From NCBI RefSeq assembly GCF_030270585.1, contig NZ_BSYI01000014.1:53590-117589 (forward strand): a DNA stretch of 64,000 nucleotides, in the 5' to 3' direction. Shown in pieces: positions 1 to 10,003 of this stretch (positions are counted from its first letter, which is position 1; every line of letters begins with the position of its first letter). Below the pieces are notes generated by a model that searched no databases, had not been told where the DNA came from, and worked only from the letters and a program-made list of their open reading frames with translations. A program made the translations under genes and the position numbers. The stretch is from Paralimibaculum aggregatum (GTDB lineage: Bacteria > Pseudomonadota > Alphaproteobacteria > Rhodobacterales > Rhodobacteraceae).

Positions 1-42
1 GCCCGGCTCGCCGCCCTCGAGGGGGCCCGCGCCGATGTCTGA
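1..42 (+). CDS. 3' end of an upstream gene (probable AmgK-like sugar kinase), partial
   Basis: Frame 1 is open from the window edge to a TGA at 40-42, giving 13 codons ending in ARADV. The stop overlaps the next start (ATG at 35) by eight bases, the tight coupling usual inside this operon. In related alphaproteobacteria the gene before the MurU-like nucleotidyltransferase is an aminoglycoside-phosphotransferase-fold kinase (AmgK). That identity rests on expected gene order only, because the visible residues carry no motif. Confidence 0.5.
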   Translation, partial: ARLAALEGARADV

Positions 43-751
43 GGCAGGCGCGCTCCGGGCCGCCATGGTGCTTTCGGCCGGGTTCGGCACCCGGATGCGC
101 CCGCTCACCGAGCACATGCCGAAGGCGATGGTGCCGGTCGCCGGACGGGCGCTGGTCGACCGCGCGCTCGACCGGGTCGCGGAGGCCGGCATTCCGCGCG
201 CGGTGGTCAATCTCCACTACATGGGTGCGATGCTGCGCAGCCATCTCGCGGGTCGCGCATCCCCGGAGATCGCCTTCTCCGAGGAGCAGCCGGAGATCCT
301 CGACACCGGCGGCGGCATCCGCCAGGCGCTGCCGATGCTGGGGGCGGCCCCGTTCTTCGCGGTGAACTCCGACGCCGTCTGGGCCGGCGCGAACCCGCTC
401 GACCGGCTGCGCGCGGCCTGGGGCGGCGAGCCCGCCTGCCTGCTGCTGGTGCCGCGGGAGCGCGCGCGCGGCTACACCCGTGCGGGGGACTTCTTCCTCG
501 CGCCCGGGGGCCATCTCGCCCGCCGCGGCAGCGCCGAGAGCGCGCCCTATGTCTATACCGGCGCGCAGATCCTCTCGCCGGAAGCCTTCGAGGGCACCGG
601 GCCGGGCGCCTTCTCGCTCAACCCGGTCTGGGACCGCCTGATCGCCGAGGGCCGCCTGCGCGGCGTGGTCTATGACGGGCTCTGGGCCGATGTCGGCACA
701 CCCGCCGGGATCGCCGCGGCCGAGGCCGCGCTGACGGAGGCCGGGCAATGA
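35..751 (+). CDS. murU: MurU-like sugar-1-phosphate nucleotidyltransferase
   Basis: A 238-residue NTP-transferase-fold protein. The N-terminus carries the glycine-rich nucleotide-binding signature AGFGTRMRPLT followed by PKAMVPV (about residues 15-35). A metal-ligand Asp lies in VNSDAVW near residue 112. Family members transfer UMP to N-acetylmuramate 1-phosphate, recycling peptidoglycan sugars into UDP-MurNAc without de novo synthesis. The length fits MurU (about 220-240 residues) rather than longer GlmU or RmlA proteins. It overlaps the upstream gene by 8 bp and addB by 4 bp (ATGA), so it is translationally coupled. The substrate is inferred from family and context; a mannose-1-phosphate guanylyltransferase is the main alternative. 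Confidence 0.75.
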   Translation: MSEAGALRAAMVLSAGFGTRMRPLTEHMPKAMVPVAGRALVDRALDRVAEAGIPRAVVNLHYMGAMLRSHLAGRASPEIAFSEEQPEILDTGGGIRQALPMLGAAPFFAVNSDAVWAGANPLDRLRAAWGGEPACLLLVPRERARGYTRAGDFFLAPGGHLARRGSAESAPYVYTGAQILSPEAFEGTGPGAFSLNPVWDRLIAEGRLRGVVYDGLWADVGTPAGIAAAEAALTEAGQ

Positions 752-3714
752 GCCTCTACACCCTGCCGCTCGGGGTCGAGGTGGCCAATGGGTTCGCCCG
801 GGGCTTCCAGGCGCGCTTTGGCGGCGAGGATCCGCTGCTGGTGGCGCGCAGCACGATCTACGCCAACACACCGCGCGCGCTGCGGCGCATCGAGGCGGCG
901 CTGGCCGAGGCGGCGGATGGCTCGGCGCTGCTGCCGCGCCTCCGGGTTCTGGGCGATCTCGGCGCCGACCCGCTGGCCCTGCCCGGATTGCCCGCCGCCC
1001 CGGACCCGCTGCGCCGGCACCTGCGGCTGATCCGCCTGGTCGAAGGCTATCTTCGGGCCACCGGCGGCAGCGGCCCGCCCCCTGCCGCAGCCCCGGCGCT
1101 GGCCGAGGGGCTGGCGGGGCTCCTCGACGAGCTCGACGAGGCCGGGCTCGACGGCGCCGCCCTGCACCGCCTGGCCGCGGCGCCGGAGGCCGAGACCCAT
1201 GCCGCGCACTGGCAGCAGCTGCTCGGCTTCGTGGAGATCGTGACCGAAGCCTGGCCGGCGATCCGCGCCGAGGCCGAGGGCGGCGCGCCCGATCCGAAGG
1301 CGCGGCAGCGCCTCGCCGTCGCCGCACAGCTCGCCGCCTGGGAGGCCGCGCCCCCCGCCGAGCCGGTGATCGCCGCCGGATCGACCGGCGCCGTCGGCAC
1401 CACTGCCGAGCTGATGGCCGCGATCGCCCGCCTGCCGCGCGGCGCGGTGGTGCTGCCGGGGCTCGACGCCGAACTTCCGGATGCGGTCTGGGACGAGATC
1501 GCCGCCGGCCGCGCGCCGGAGCATCCGCAGGCGCCCTTTGCCAACATCCTGACCCGGCTCGGATGCCGCCCGGCCGATGCCGTGCCCTGGGTCGAGACGC
1601 CGCCCCCGGTGCCGGCGCGGGCGCGCCTGTTGCGGGAGGCCTTCCGCCCGGCGCCTGTCACCGATGCCTGGATCGCCGCCGCCCCGGCCCTGGCCGCCGA
1701 GGCCGAGGCGGCGGTTGCCGGGCTCGGACTGGTCGAGGCCGGGCATCCGCGGGAGGAGGCGGGGGCCATCGCGGTCGCGATCCGGCAGGCGCTGGAGGTG
1801 CCGGGCCGCCATGTCGCGCTCGTCACCCCGGACGCTGCGCTGGCCCGGCGGGTCACGGCCGAGCTTGCGCGCTTTGCCGTGCTGCCGGACGATTCGCTCG
1901 GGCGGCCGCTGGCCGGCACCCCGCCGGCGGTGTTCCTGCGCCTGATCGCCGAGGTCGCCGCCGGGGCGCCAGACCCGGTGCGCCTCGCCGGGCTGCTCGG
2001 GCATCCGCTGATGCGCGCGGGCCGGTCCCGCGCGGCGCATCTGGCGCTCGCCCGGCGCTATGAGCGCAAGGTGCTCCGGGCCCATCCCGCGCTGGAGGCG
2101 GCGCCGGGCACACTGCCGCCATGGCCGGAGGACGATGCGGCGGCGGCCGCGCTCGCCGAGGACGAAACCCCGGAAGCCGAGCGCTGGCGCGCCGAGATCG
2201 CGGCGGCGCTGGCGCCCCTTGTCGAAGCGCTGGCGGCAGGCGCCCCGCTCGCGGCGCTGGTGGCGGCGCTGGTGCAGGCCGCGGAGGCGCTCAGCCGCGA
2301 CGCGCCGGAGGCCGAGCCACTGGTCTGGCAGCGCTCGGCGGGGGCGGCCGTGCATGCGCTCGTGCAGCGGCTGGCCGGCCATGCCGATGCCCATGGCGAG
2401 GCGCCCGTCGCCGCCTTCCCGGCGCTGCTGGCCGAGCTCCTGGGACAGGCCGAGCTTCGCCCGGACCCGGCGGCACCCCATCCACGGGTATCGATCCTCG
2501 GCCCGCGCGAGGCGCGCACCCATCCGGCGGATCTGGTGATACTCGCCGGCCTCACCGAGGGCACCTGGCCCGCGCTGCCGGCACCGGATCCCTGGCTCAG
2601 CCGGCCGATGCGGGCGGCATTGGGGCTGCCCTCTCCGGAGGCGCGGATCGGTCTCGCCGCGCATGACCTCGCCCATGCGCTGCACCGGGCGGAGGTGCTG
2701 CTCACCCGCCCAGCCCGGCGCGACGGCGCGCCCGCCCTGCCCTCGCGCTGGCTGGTGCGGCTCGAGAACCTGCTGGCCGGGCTCGACGGCGGCGCGGCAC
2801 TGGATGCCATGCGTGCGCGCGGAGCGGCGCTGGTAACCGCCGCGCGCACGATGCACCGGCCGGCGGCGACGCTGCCCCCGGCGACGCGTCCGCGGCCGAG
2901 CCCGCCCGCCTCGGCGCGGCCGCGCAAGCTCTCGGTGACCGATGTCGAGACGCTGGTGGCGGACCCCTACGCGATCTATGCCAAGCGCGTGCTGCGGCTC
3001 TTGCCGCTCGACCCGCTCGGCCGCCCGCCCGGCGCGATCGACCGCGGGCAGGTGCTGCACAAGGTCTTCGAGCGTTTCGTGGCGGAGACCGCCGATGCCC
3101 TGCCCGAACCGGCCGAGGCGGCGGCCCGGCTGGTGGCCACGGCGGATGCGGTGCTCGCCGAGGAGATCCCCTGGCCCGACCGGCGGCGGCTCTGGCGCGG
3201 CCGCATCGCGCGCGTCGCGGGCTGGTTCGTCGGCAAGGAGCTGGAACGGCGCGCCGCGGGCGCACCCGCGCTGAGGGAGGCTGCCGGGCGGCACCGCCTC
3301 GCCACCCCCGCCGGCATGGTGGAGCTCACCGCACGGGCCGACCGGATCGACCTCTGCGGGCCGGGCGCCGCGGTCTACGACTACAAGGCGGGCCAGCCGC
3401 CATCGCCGAAGCAGATCGCCGCCGGGCGCAACCAGCAGCTCCACATCCAGGCGGCGATGCTGGCGGCGGGCGGCTTCAAGGGCATCGCGCCGCTGCCGGC
3501 GCTCCGCGGCGCCTATATCGGCCTCGCCGGCAAGGAGGAGCCGGTCGAGAACCTCGACGAGACGGTGACCGAACACATGGCGCATCTGGCGGAGCTGCTC
3601 GGGCACTACCTCACCGACACGCCCTTCGTGGCGCGCGCACGCCCCGATCTCGCCCATGAGGAGGGTGACTACGACCATCTCTCGCGCCGCGCCGAATGGG
3701 ATCCGAGCCTGTGA
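748..3714 (+). CDS. addB: double-strand break repair protein AddB
   Basis: A 988-residue AddB subunit of the AddAB helicase-nuclease, which resects double-strand breaks for RecA. The N-terminal two thirds is a degenerate helicase-like region. Near residue 875 the motif VYDYKAGQ followed by QLHIQ is the PD-(D/E)XK nuclease core, with the Asp and Lys of the catalytic triad visible. The length matches alphaproteobacterial AddB (about 980-1000). ATG at 748 overlaps the preceding stop and the 3' end overlaps addA, so both subunits should be made together. No iron-sulphur cysteine cluster of the Bacillus AddB type is evident. Confidence 0.95.
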   Translation: MSLYTLPLGVEVANGFARGFQARFGGEDPLLVARSTIYANTPRALRRIEAALAEAADGSALLPRLRVLGDLGADPLALPGLPAAPDPLRRHLRLIRLVEGYLRATGGSGPPPAAAPALAEGLAGLLDELDEAGLDGAALHRLAAAPEAETHAAHWQQLLGFVEIVTEAWPAIRAEAEGGAPDPKARQRLAVAAQLAAWEAAPPAEPVIAAGSTGAVGTTAELMAAIARLPRGAVVLPGLDAELPDAVWDEIAAGRAPEHPQAPFANILTRLGCRPADAVPWVETPPPVPARARLLREAFRPAPVTDAWIAAAPALAAEAEAAVAGLGLVEAGHPREEAGAIAVAIRQALEVPGRHVALVTPDAALARRVTAELARFAVLPDDSLGRPLAGTPPAVFLRLIAEVAAGAPDPVRLAGLLGHPLMRAGRSRAAHLALARRYERKVLRAHPALEAAPGTLPPWPEDDAAAAALAEDETPEAERWRAEIAAALAPLVEALAAGAPLAALVAALVQAAEALSRDAPEAEPLVWQRSAGAAVHALVQRLAGHADAHGEAPVAAFPALLAELLGQAELRPDPAAPHPRVSILGPREARTHPADLVILAGLTEGTWPALPAPDPWLSRPMRAALGLPSPEARIGLAAHDLAHALHRAEVLLTRPARRDGAPALPSRWLVRLENLLAGLDGGAALDAMRARGAALVTAARTMHRPAATLPPATRPRPSPPASARPRKLSVTDVETLVADPYAIYAKRVLRLLPLDPLGRPPGAIDRGQVLHKVFERFVAETADALPEPAEAAARLVATADAVLAEEIPWPDRRRLWRGRIARVAGWFVGKELERRAAGAPALREAAGRHRLATPAGMVELTARADRIDLCGPGAAVYDYKAGQPPSPKQIAAGRNQQLHIQAAMLAAGGFKGIAPLPALRGAYIGLAGKEEPVENLDETVTEHMAHLAELLGHYLTDTPFVARARPDLAHEEGDYDHLSRRAEWDPSL

Positions 3715-6700
3715 GCCGCCAGGGCCCCACGCCGGCACAGGCCGAGGCCGCCGATCCCGCCAGCTCTGCCTGGGTGAGCGCCAATGCCGGCTCCGGCAAG
3801 ACCCGGGTGCTGGCCGAACGCGTGGCGCGCCTGCTGCTCGCGGGCGAGGCGCCGGAGCGGATCCTCTGCCTGACCTACACCCGCGCCGCCGCGGTGGAGA
3901 TGCAGAGCCGCCTGTTCCGCATGCTCGGCGGCTGGACCATGGCACCCGACGCGGCGCTGGCCGAGGATCTCGAGCGGCTCTCCGGCGGCACGGCCCCTGC
4001 CGGTGCGGCGGCGCTGGCCCGGGCGCGGCGCCTCTTCGCCGCGGCGCTGGAGACCCCGGGCGGGCTCAAGATCCAGACCATCCACGCCTTCTGCACGCAG
4101 CTCCTCCAGCGCTTCCCGCTCGAGGCGGGCGTCTCGCAGCGCTTCACCGTGCTCGACGACCGCGACACCGCCCAGATCGTGGCCGAGATCTGCCGCCAGC
4201 TCGCGCTCGCGGCGGAGGCTGGCGAGGCCGGGACCGGTTTCGACGCGGTGGCGGCGCGGCTCTCCGACGAGCTCTTCGACAGCCTCGTCAAGGCGGTGCT
4301 GGCGGCGCGCCCGGCCTTTGCGGCGCCGCTCCGGGAGGAGGACCTCGCCCGGCTGTTCGGGGCGGAGGCGCTGCTACCGCGGGCAGAGATCGTCGCCCGG
4401 GCGCTGGCCGAGGTGGACTGGCCGGCACTCACCGGTCTCGGCGCGGCCATGGCAGCGGCGGGCAAGAGCATGGGCAGGCCCGGTGCGCTGATCGCCGAAG
4501 CTGCGGAACGGGCCGCGCGCGAGCCGGAGGCGGCGCTGGAAGCGCTTCAGGCCGTTTTCCTCACCGACAAGTTCGAGCCCCGCAAACGCGGGCGCTTCCC
4601 CACAAAGGCGGTGCTCGAAGCCGTGCCGGCCGGCGACGCGCTCACCGACGAGATGATCGCCTGGGCGGTTGCGGTGCGCGCACGGCTGAACGGCGCCGAG
4701 ATGGCCGCCCGGACCCGCGACCTGCACCGTTTCGCCGCCGCTCTGATCGGCCGCTACGAGGCCGCCAAGGCCGCCCGCGGCGCGCTGGATTTCGCCGACC
4801 TCGTGGCCCGCGCCGCAGCGCTGCTGACCCGGGCCGAGACCCGCGCCTGGGTGCTCTACCGGCTCGACCGCGGCATCGGGCATATCCTCGTCGACGAGGC
4901 GCAGGACACCGCCCCCGAGCAGTGGCAGGTGGTGGCGGCGATCGCGGAGGAGTTCTTCGCCGGCGACGCGGGCCAGGCGGTCCGGCGCACGCTCTTCGCG
5001 GTGGGAGACGAGAAGCAGTCGATCTACTCCTTCCAGGGCGCCGATCCGGCGAGTTTCGAACGGATGCGGGCCGGCTTCGCCGCGCGGCTCTCGGGGCTCG
5101 GCGAGGCGCTGGCCGAGCCGGCGCTGGTCACCTCCTTCCGCTCGGCGCCGGGGATCCTGCGCTTCGTCGACACGGTCTTCGCCGAGGGCGCGGAAACGCT
5201 GACCAGCCGCGGCGCGGTCACGCATGAGGCGAGCCGCCGCGAGGACGGCGCGCGGATCGATCTCTGGCCGCTGATCGAGCCGGATACCGCGAAGGCCGAT
5301 CCCCCTGCCTGGTGGGAGCCCGCCGCCGCGGCGCCCAATCCGCGGCCGAAGGCACAGCTCGCGGCGCTGCTGGCCGACGAGATCGCCCGGATGGTGGCGG
5401 GGCAGCGCCAGCCATCGCGCGGCGGCCGGCCGGGCGCGCCGGTGACGCCGGGCGACATCCTCGTGCTGGTGCGCAAGCGCGATCTCCTGGCGCAGGACCT
5501 GATCCGCGGGCTCAAGGAGCGCGGCGTGCCGGTGGCGGGCGCGGACCGGCTGTCGCTCTCGGCGGGGCTCGCAGTGAAGGACCTGCTGGCGCTTCTCAAG
5601 GTGGCGCTGCTGCCGGAGGACGATCTCTCGCTCGCCGCGGTGCTGCGCTCGCCGCTCTTCGACATCTCCGAGGCCGCGCTCTTCGCCCTCGCCCATGGCC
5701 GCGAGGGCCGGCTCTGGGATGCGCTGATGGCGGCGCCGGACCATGCCGGGGCGGCGGCGCTGCTCTCCGACATCGCGGCGCAGGCGGATTTCCTGCGGCC
5801 CTACGAGCTGCTGGAACGGGTGCTGATCCGCCATGGCGGGCGGCGCCGGCTGGTCGCCCGGCTGGGGCCGGAGGCGGAAGACCTCGTGGACGAGCTGCTC
5901 GACCAGGCGCTGGCCTTCGAGGCGGCGCAGGTGCCCACGCTGGCCGGCTTCGTCGCCTGGATCGAGGCCGCCGAGCTCTCGATCAAGCGCGAGATGGAGG
6001 CCGCCGGCGGCGCGGTGCGGGTGATGACCGTGCATGGCGCCAAGGGGCTGGAGGCGCCGGTCGTGATCCTCGCCGATACGGTGCACCAGCGCGAGACCGG
6101 CACGCGCAGCCCGGTGCTGCCGGCCGAGGGCGGCGGGCCTGCGCTCTGGATGCCGAAGCGCGCCGAGGAAGACCCGCTCGCCGCCGCCACCCGCGAGGCC
6201 CATGCGGCGCGGGCCGAGGCGGAACAGGACCGGCTGCTCTATGTCGCGCTGACCCGGGCCGAGGACTGGCTGATCCTCTGCGGCGCGGGGGCCGAGGGGA
6301 CCGCCAGGAATAGCTGGTATGGCCGGCTCGAGGCGGCCATGAAGGCGCTCCACGCGGCAGCCCTGCCGGCGCCCGGCGGCGAGCCCGGCGCGGAAATGCT
6401 CCGGCTGGAAGACCGCCCGGTGCCGGCCCCGGAGGCCGCCACCGACACCCGCATCCCGGAGCCCGCCCTGCCCATCGCTCTGCCCGGCCCCGCGCCGGCG
6501 GAGCCCCGCGAGATCCGCCGCACGCCCTCGGAGCTGCTGGGCGCCGGCGAGCCCTCCGGCGGCACCGGGCGCGGACGCGAGGCGGCGCTCGCCCATGGCC
6601 GCGCGGTCCACCGCCTGCTGGAGCTGCTGCCGGAGGCGCCGGCCGAGGGCCGCCCCGCGCTGGCCGCTCGGTTGCTGGCGGCGGAGATGCCGGCGCTCGA

Positions 6701-7109
6701 TGCCGCCGCCCGGGCGGCGGCCCTCTCCGAGGCGGAGGCGGTGCTCGCGGCGCCCTGGGCGGCGGAGGTGTTCGGCCCCGGGAGCCTCGCGGAGGCGGCC
6801 ATCGCGCTCGATCTGCCGGCGCTCTCGCGCCGGCGCATGCTCGGGCGGATCGACCGGCTCATGGTTGCCCCCGCGCACGTCCTCGTGATCGACATCAAGA
6901 CCGACCGTCTGGTGCCGGACCGGCCCGGAGAGGTGGGCGCGCCCTATCTCGCGCAGCTCGGCGCCTATGCCGCCGCGCTCGCGCCGATCTGGCCCGGCAG
7001 AGAGGTCCGCGCGGCGTTTCTCTGGTCGGCTGGCTGCGCGCTGATGGAGGTCCCGCCGGGGCTGCTCGAGGCCGCGCTGGCCCGTGCGGCCGATGCCCCG
7101 CCCGCTTGA
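3711..7109 (+). CDS. addA: double-strand break repair helicase AddA
   Basis: A UvrD-family helicase with a C-terminal nuclease, partner of AddB. Motifs in order are Walker A ([10 protein letters not shown]) close to the N-terminus, [13 protein letters not shown] (Walker B) near residue 395, [15 protein letters not shown] soon after, TVHGAKGLE near 770, [11 protein letters not shown] near 845, and the nuclease motif VIDIKTDR near 1060. I prefer GTG at 3711, which overlaps the addB stop as GTGA. An ATG at 3696 in the same frame would add five residues and lie further inside addB. Length is about 1,130 residues, normal for the family. Confidence 0.95.
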   Translation: MSRQGPTPAQAEAADPASSAWVSANAGSGKTRVLAERVARLLLAGEAPERILCLTYTRAAAVEMQSRLFRMLGGWTMAPDAALAEDLERLSGGTAPAGAAALARARRLFAAALETPGGLKIQTIHAFCTQLLQRFPLEAGVSQRFTVLDDRDTAQIVAEICRQLALAAEAGEAGTGFDAVAARLSDELFDSLVKAVLAARPAFAAPLREEDLARLFGAEALLPRAEIVARALAEVDWPALTGLGAAMAAAGKSMGRPGALIAEAAERAAREPEAALEALQAVFLTDKFEPRKRGRFPTKAVLEAVPAGDALTDEMIAWAVAVRARLNGAEMAARTRDLHRFAAALIGRYEAAKAARGALDFADLVARAAALLTRAETRAWVLYRLDRGIGHILVDEAQDTAPEQWQVVAAIAEEFFAGDAGQAVRRTLFAVGDEKQSIYSFQGADPASFERMRAGFAARLSGLGEALAEPALVTSFRSAPGILRFVDTVFAEGAETLTSRGAVTHEASRREDGARIDLWPLIEPDTAKADPPAWWEPAAAAPNPRPKAQLAALLADEIARMVAGQRQPSRGGRPGAPVTPGDILVLVRKRDLLAQDLIRGLKERGVPVAGADRLSLSAGLAVKDLLALLKVALLPEDDLSLAAVLRSPLFDISEAALFALAHGREGRLWDALMAAPDHAGAAALLSDIAAQADFLRPYELLERVLIRHGGRRRLVARLGPEAEDLVDELLDQALAFEAAQVPTLAGFVAWIEAAELSIKREMEAAGGAVRVMTVHGAKGLEAPVVILADTVHQRETGTRSPVLPAEGGGPALWMPKRAEEDPLAAATREAHAARAEAEQDRLLYVALTRAEDWLILCGAGAEGTARNSWYGRLEAAMKALHAAALPAPGGEPGAEMLRLEDRPVPAPEAATDTRIPEPALPIALPGPAPAEPREIRRTPSELLGAGEPSGGTGRGREAALAHGRAVHRLLELLPEAPAEGRPALAARLLAAEMPALDAAARAAALSEAEAVLAAPWAAEVFGPGSLAEAAIALDLPALSRRRMLGRIDRLMVAPAHVLVIDIKTDRLVPDRPGEVGAPYLAQLGAYAAALAPIWPGREVRAAFLWSAGCALMEVPPGLLEAALARAADAPPA

Positions 7110-7201
7110 TAAACCCGCCCCGCGCTCATAGGTTGGTCGCTCGCGATTGGCGTCGACCGTCCGGTTCCTCATCGGCGGCGACTTCTGAGGAGGCAAGATC
7201 G

Positions 7202-7522
7202 ATGACGACCATGGCAGTCACCGATGCAAGTTTCGAGACTGACGTGCTGCGGGCGGATACCCCCGTGGTGGTCGATTTCTGGGCCGAGTGGTGCGGGCCC
7301 TGCAAGCAGATCGGGCCGGCGCTCGAGGAGATCGCGTCCGAGCTGGACGGCAAGGTGCGCATCGCCAAGGTGAACATCGACGACAACCCGAATGCGCCCT
7401 CGAAATACGGCGTGCGCGGCATCCCGACGCTGCTGATCTTCAAGGGCGGCGAGCTGGTCGACCGCAAGGTCGGCGCGGACAGTAAGTCCGGCATCGCCAA
7501 CTGGATCGAGAGCGCGATCTGA
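7202..7522 (+). CDS. trxA: thioredoxin TrxA
   Basis: A 106-residue classical thioredoxin, a cytoplasmic dithiol reductant. The active site WCGPC is at residues 30-34 within [10 protein letters not shown], and the cis-proline loop appears as RGIPTLLIF. The start is set by a strong ribosome site, GAGGAGG at 7187-7193, eight bases before ATG 7202. The frame is open upstream to 7106 but the extra 32 residues are unlike thioredoxin. An ATG three codons downstream is possible. It follows addA after a 92-bp gap, the usual neighbour in this lineage, and may have its own promoter there. Confidence 0.95.
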   Translation: MTTMAVTDASFETDVLRADTPVVVDFWAEWCGPCKQIGPALEEIASELDGKVRIAKVNIDDNPNAPSKYGVRGIPTLLIFKGGELVDRKVGADSKSGIANWIESAI

Positions 7523-7552
7523 GCGCTCTCCCCGGTCTCCCGGCGCACCGCG

Positions 7553-8245
7553 TCAGGAGACCATGCGCTTCTCGCGCGCGAAGGGGCTGAGCCCGAGCCA
7601 GTCCTGCATCCCTCCGGCAATCTCGCTGTCTCCGAACATTTCGATGCGCGAATGTTCGGCCCGAACAGTGGTGAGCCCCATCCAGATCCCCGTCATGGTG
7701 CGCAGGTCCGTGGTCACATGGAGATCGACCTCGAAGCCCGGATCGCTCCAACAGAGATCGACCGTGCCGTCCGGCTCGACACAAAGCCACCAGGTGCGCT
7801 TCGAGGCCGGCAGCTCGGGATAGGTGATCTGGATCACCACGCGCCGTTTCGGCAGCGGGCGCGGATCCAGGTTGCGGCGCATGTCCCACATCAGGAGCGA
7901 CGGGTCCAGATTCCGCAGCGATGCCCGCGACTCCACCCAGCGCTGGCCCCAGCCACCCACGGCCATGACCACCCCCTCGAGATCGCGCCCCGCCTCGGTC
8001 AGCCGGTATTCCATCATGCCGGACTCCCCGTGAACCGGGCGGCGCTCGACGACGCCAGCCTCCTGCAGCTCGCGCAGCCGTTGCGAGAGCAGCGTCGGCG
8101 ACATCCGCGGCAGGCCGCGGCGAAGATCGTTGAACCGGGTCGAGCCGGCGATCAGCTCGCGGAGCAGAACCAGGGTCCAGCGGGTGCAGAGGATCTCCGC
8201 CGCCATCGAGACGGGGCAGAACTGCTTGTAGCCGGCTTGGGACAT
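7553..8245 (-). CDS. HxlR-family winged-helix transcriptional regulator
   Basis: A 230-residue regulator. Residues 1-110 form the HxlR winged helix (FCPVSMAAEILCTRW, then PRMSPTLLSQRLRELQEAGVVER), with Cys10 and Cys20. The first is at the position used as a redox switch in YodB/HypR relatives. Residues about 130-225 form a second domain resembling SCP2-like ligand-binding modules (WWLCVEPDGTVDLCW), which longer HxlR proteins often carry. It is transcribed divergently from a DUF4242 gene across a 169-bp gap holding two CCAGT-N6-ACTG palindromes, the likely operators. The ligand is unknown; both redox sensing and small-molecule sensing remain possible. Confidence 0.88.
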   Translation of the reverse strand: MSQAGYKQFCPVSMAAEILCTRWTLVLLRELIAGSTRFNDLRRGLPRMSPTLLSQRLRELQEAGVVERRPVHGESGMMEYRLTEAGRDLEGVVMAVGGWGQRWVESRASLRNLDPSLLMWDMRRNLDPRPLPKRRVVIQITYPELPASKRTWWLCVEPDGTVDLCWSDPGFEVDLHVTTDLRTMTGIWMGLTTVRAEHSRIEMFGDSEIAGGMQDWLGLSPFAREKRMVS

Positions 8246-8300
8246 GGTCGGCTCCTTCCTTCCCTAACGGAACGAGCCTAGCGGCGACCTTTGGGCGGCT

Positions 8301-8342
8301 CCAGTACGGAAACTGTATCGCCCGCTCCAGTTCCCGCACTGG
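8301..8342. promoter_or_regulatory. two palindromic operator candidates between hxlR-type gene and DUF4242 gene
   Basis: CCAGT-N6-ACTG occurs at 8301-8315 and again as the perfect palindrome CCAGT-N6-ACTGG at 8327-8342, 26 bp apart. Both copies are preceded by CT. A weak promoter-like pair for the plus-strand gene (TTGGGC at 8291, TGTATC at 8314, 17-bp spacing) brackets the first copy, so a bound dimer would block it. Repetition of the same dyad in a regulator/target intergenic gap is the evidence. Assignment to the HxlR protein is inference. Confidence 0.55.
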
Positions 8343-8414
8343 ATGCTCCGCCGCGCCGCGCCCAGCATGGACGGCACCGGGGCAGCCGCTCCGCCATCAG
8401 AGAGGAGAGACGCG

Positions 8415-8696
8415 ATGACCTACAAGCGCTACGTGATCGAGCGGGACCTGCCGGACGTCGGCAGCCTCGGGGAAACCGAGATCGCCGGGGCGGCGGAGAC
8501 CTCCAATGGCGCACTGGCCGAACTTGCGCCCGAGGTGCAGTGGATCGAGAGCTTCGTCGCCGCCGACAAGACCTTCTGCATCTATCTCGCGCAGGGCGAG
8601 GAGGCGATCCGGACCCATGCCGAGCGCAGCGGCTTCCCGGCGAGCCGGATCACCGAGATCGCGCGGGTGATCGACCCGACCACCGCGCAGGCCTGA
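8415..8696 (+). CDS. DUF4242 family small protein
   Basis: A 93-residue protein beginning MTYKRYVIERDLPDVG, the characteristic opening of DUF4242 proteins (ferredoxin-like alpha-beta fold; the family includes the SCO4226-type nickel-binding protein). ATG 8415 follows GAGAGGAGAG at 8400-8409. The frame runs open upstream to 8343 but without a better ribosome site. The gene is divergent from the HxlR regulator and probably its target. It converges on folC with only 2 bp between the stops. A stress or metal-related role is suggested by family only; no catalytic residues can be named. Confidence 0.8.
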   Translation: MTYKRYVIERDLPDVGSLGETEIAGAAETSNGALAELAPEVQWIESFVAADKTFCIYLAQGEEAIRTHAERSGFPASRITEIARVIDPTTAQA

Positions 8697-8698
8697 GC

Positions 8699-10003
8699 TC
8701 AGCCGGCGTCCCGCAGCACCGCGCCGGCGAGGTAGAGCGAGCCGCAGATCAGCACGCGGAGCGGTGCTGCGGGCGCTGCCGCGGCGATCCGCTCGAGCGC
8801 CTCGGCGACCGACCCCGCGGGCTCCGCGGCGATGCCGGACTGCCGGGCGATTTCCGCCAGCCGCTCGGCCGGGATCGCGGCCTCGGAGTCGGGGATCGTC
8901 ACCGTGACGGCACCGGCGGCCTGCGGCGCGAGGCCGCGCAGGAAGGCATCCGCCTCCTTGGTGTCGAGCATTCCCGTCACCAGCCAGAGCGGCGCCGGTG
9001 CGCGGGCGGCGATCTCCCCGAGCGTCGCGGCGATCGCCTCGGCCGCCGCCGGGTTGTGCCCGCCATCGAGCCAGAGCTCGGCGCCGGCGGGCAGCAGGTC
9101 GAGCAGCGGGCCGCGCAGCCGCTGCATCCGCGCCGGCCATTCGGCATTGCCGAGCGCCGCCTGCGGATCGCCCTGCCCCAGCGCCCGCAGCGCCGCGATC
9201 GCGATGCCGGCATTCTCCACCTGATGCGGGCCGGCCAGGCGCGGCGGGTCGAGATCGAGCAGTCCGTCGCCGTCCTGGAAGACCAGCCGGCCGGCCTCGC
9301 GGCGGACATCCCAGTCCTCGCCCGCGACGATCAGCGGCGCGCCGACCGCCTCGGCCCGGGCGCGGATCGCCTGCATCGCCTGATCGGGCTGGCGGCCGAC
9401 GATGCAGGGCACGCCCCGCTTCAGGATCCCGGCCTTCTCGCCGGCGATCTCCGCCAGCGTCTCGCCAAGATACTGCTGGTGGTCGAGCGCGACCGGCGTG
9501 ATCACCGTGAGCCGCGGCCGGTCGATGACATTGGTGGCATCGAGCCGCCCGCCGAGCCCGACCTCGAGCAGCAGGTGATCCGCCGGCTCCCGCGCGAAGG
9601 CGAGCAGCGCCGCCGCGGTGGTGATCTCGAAGAAGGTGATCGGCACGCCGCCGTTGACCGCCTCGCATTCCTCGAGCAACGCCGCGAGATCGGGTTCGGG
9701 GATCAGCCCGCCGGCAAGCCGGATGCGCTCGTGAAAGCGCGCGAGATGCGGCGAGGTATAGGCCTGCACGCGCTGCCCGGCGCCTTCGAGCCCGGCGCGC
9801 AGCATGGCGGTGACGGAGCCCTTGCCGTTGGTGCCCGCGACATGGATCACCGGGGCCAGCCGGCGCTCGGGATGATCCAGCCGCACCAGCAGCTGCTCGA
9901 TGCGGTCGAGCGTCAGGTCGATGATCTTGGGGTGGAGTTCGAGCAGCCGGGCGAGGATCGCGTCGGAGCGAGGCGCCGCCGCGGCGACGGAGCCCGCGCT
10001 CAT
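8699..10003 (-). CDS. folC: bifunctional folylpolyglutamate/dihydrofolate synthase FolC
   Basis: A 434-residue Mur-ligase-fold enzyme. It joins glutamate to dihydropteroate to make dihydrofolate, then extends the polyglutamate tail. The ATP-binding loop GTNGKGS is at residues 57-63. The family motif [12 protein letters not shown] and the C-terminal domain with [13 protein letters not shown] are clear. The start ATG (8 bases into the accD stop region) overlaps accD as ATGA at 10000-10003, so the two genes are translationally coupled. An accD-folC pair is standard in alphaproteobacteria. Longer open frames across accD are an effect of high GC, not a fusion. Confidence 0.95.
   Translation of the reverse strand: MSAGSVAAAAPRSDAILARLLELHPKIIDLTLDRIEQLLVRLDHPERRLAPVIHVAGTNGKGSVTAMLRAGLEGAGQRVQAYTSPHLARFHERIRLAGGLIPEPDLAALLEECEAVNGGVPITFFEITTAAALLAFAREPADHLLLEVGLGGRLDATNVIDRPRLTVITPVALDHQQYLGETLAEIAGEKAGILKRGVPCIVGRQPDQAMQAIRARAEAVGAPLIVAGEDWDVRREAGRLVFQDGDGLLDLDPPRLAGPHQVENAGIAIAALRALGQGDPQAALGNAEWPARMQRLRGPLLDLLPAGAELWLDGGHNPAAAEAIAATLGEIAARAPAPLWLVTGMLDTKEADAFLRGLAPQAAGAVTVTIPDSEAAIPAERLAEIARQSGIAAEPAGSVAEALERIAAAAPAAPLRVLICGSLYLAGAVLRDAG

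Noticed and set aside
670..3945. A 1,091-codon open frame opposite addB
   Set aside because: Arg/Gly/Pro-rich translation with no domain, fully antisense to a confident gene; a normal result of very high GC with few stop codons.
4374..7196. A 940-codon open frame opposite addA
   Set aside because: Same composition artefact; no motif, and addA is well supported on the other strand.
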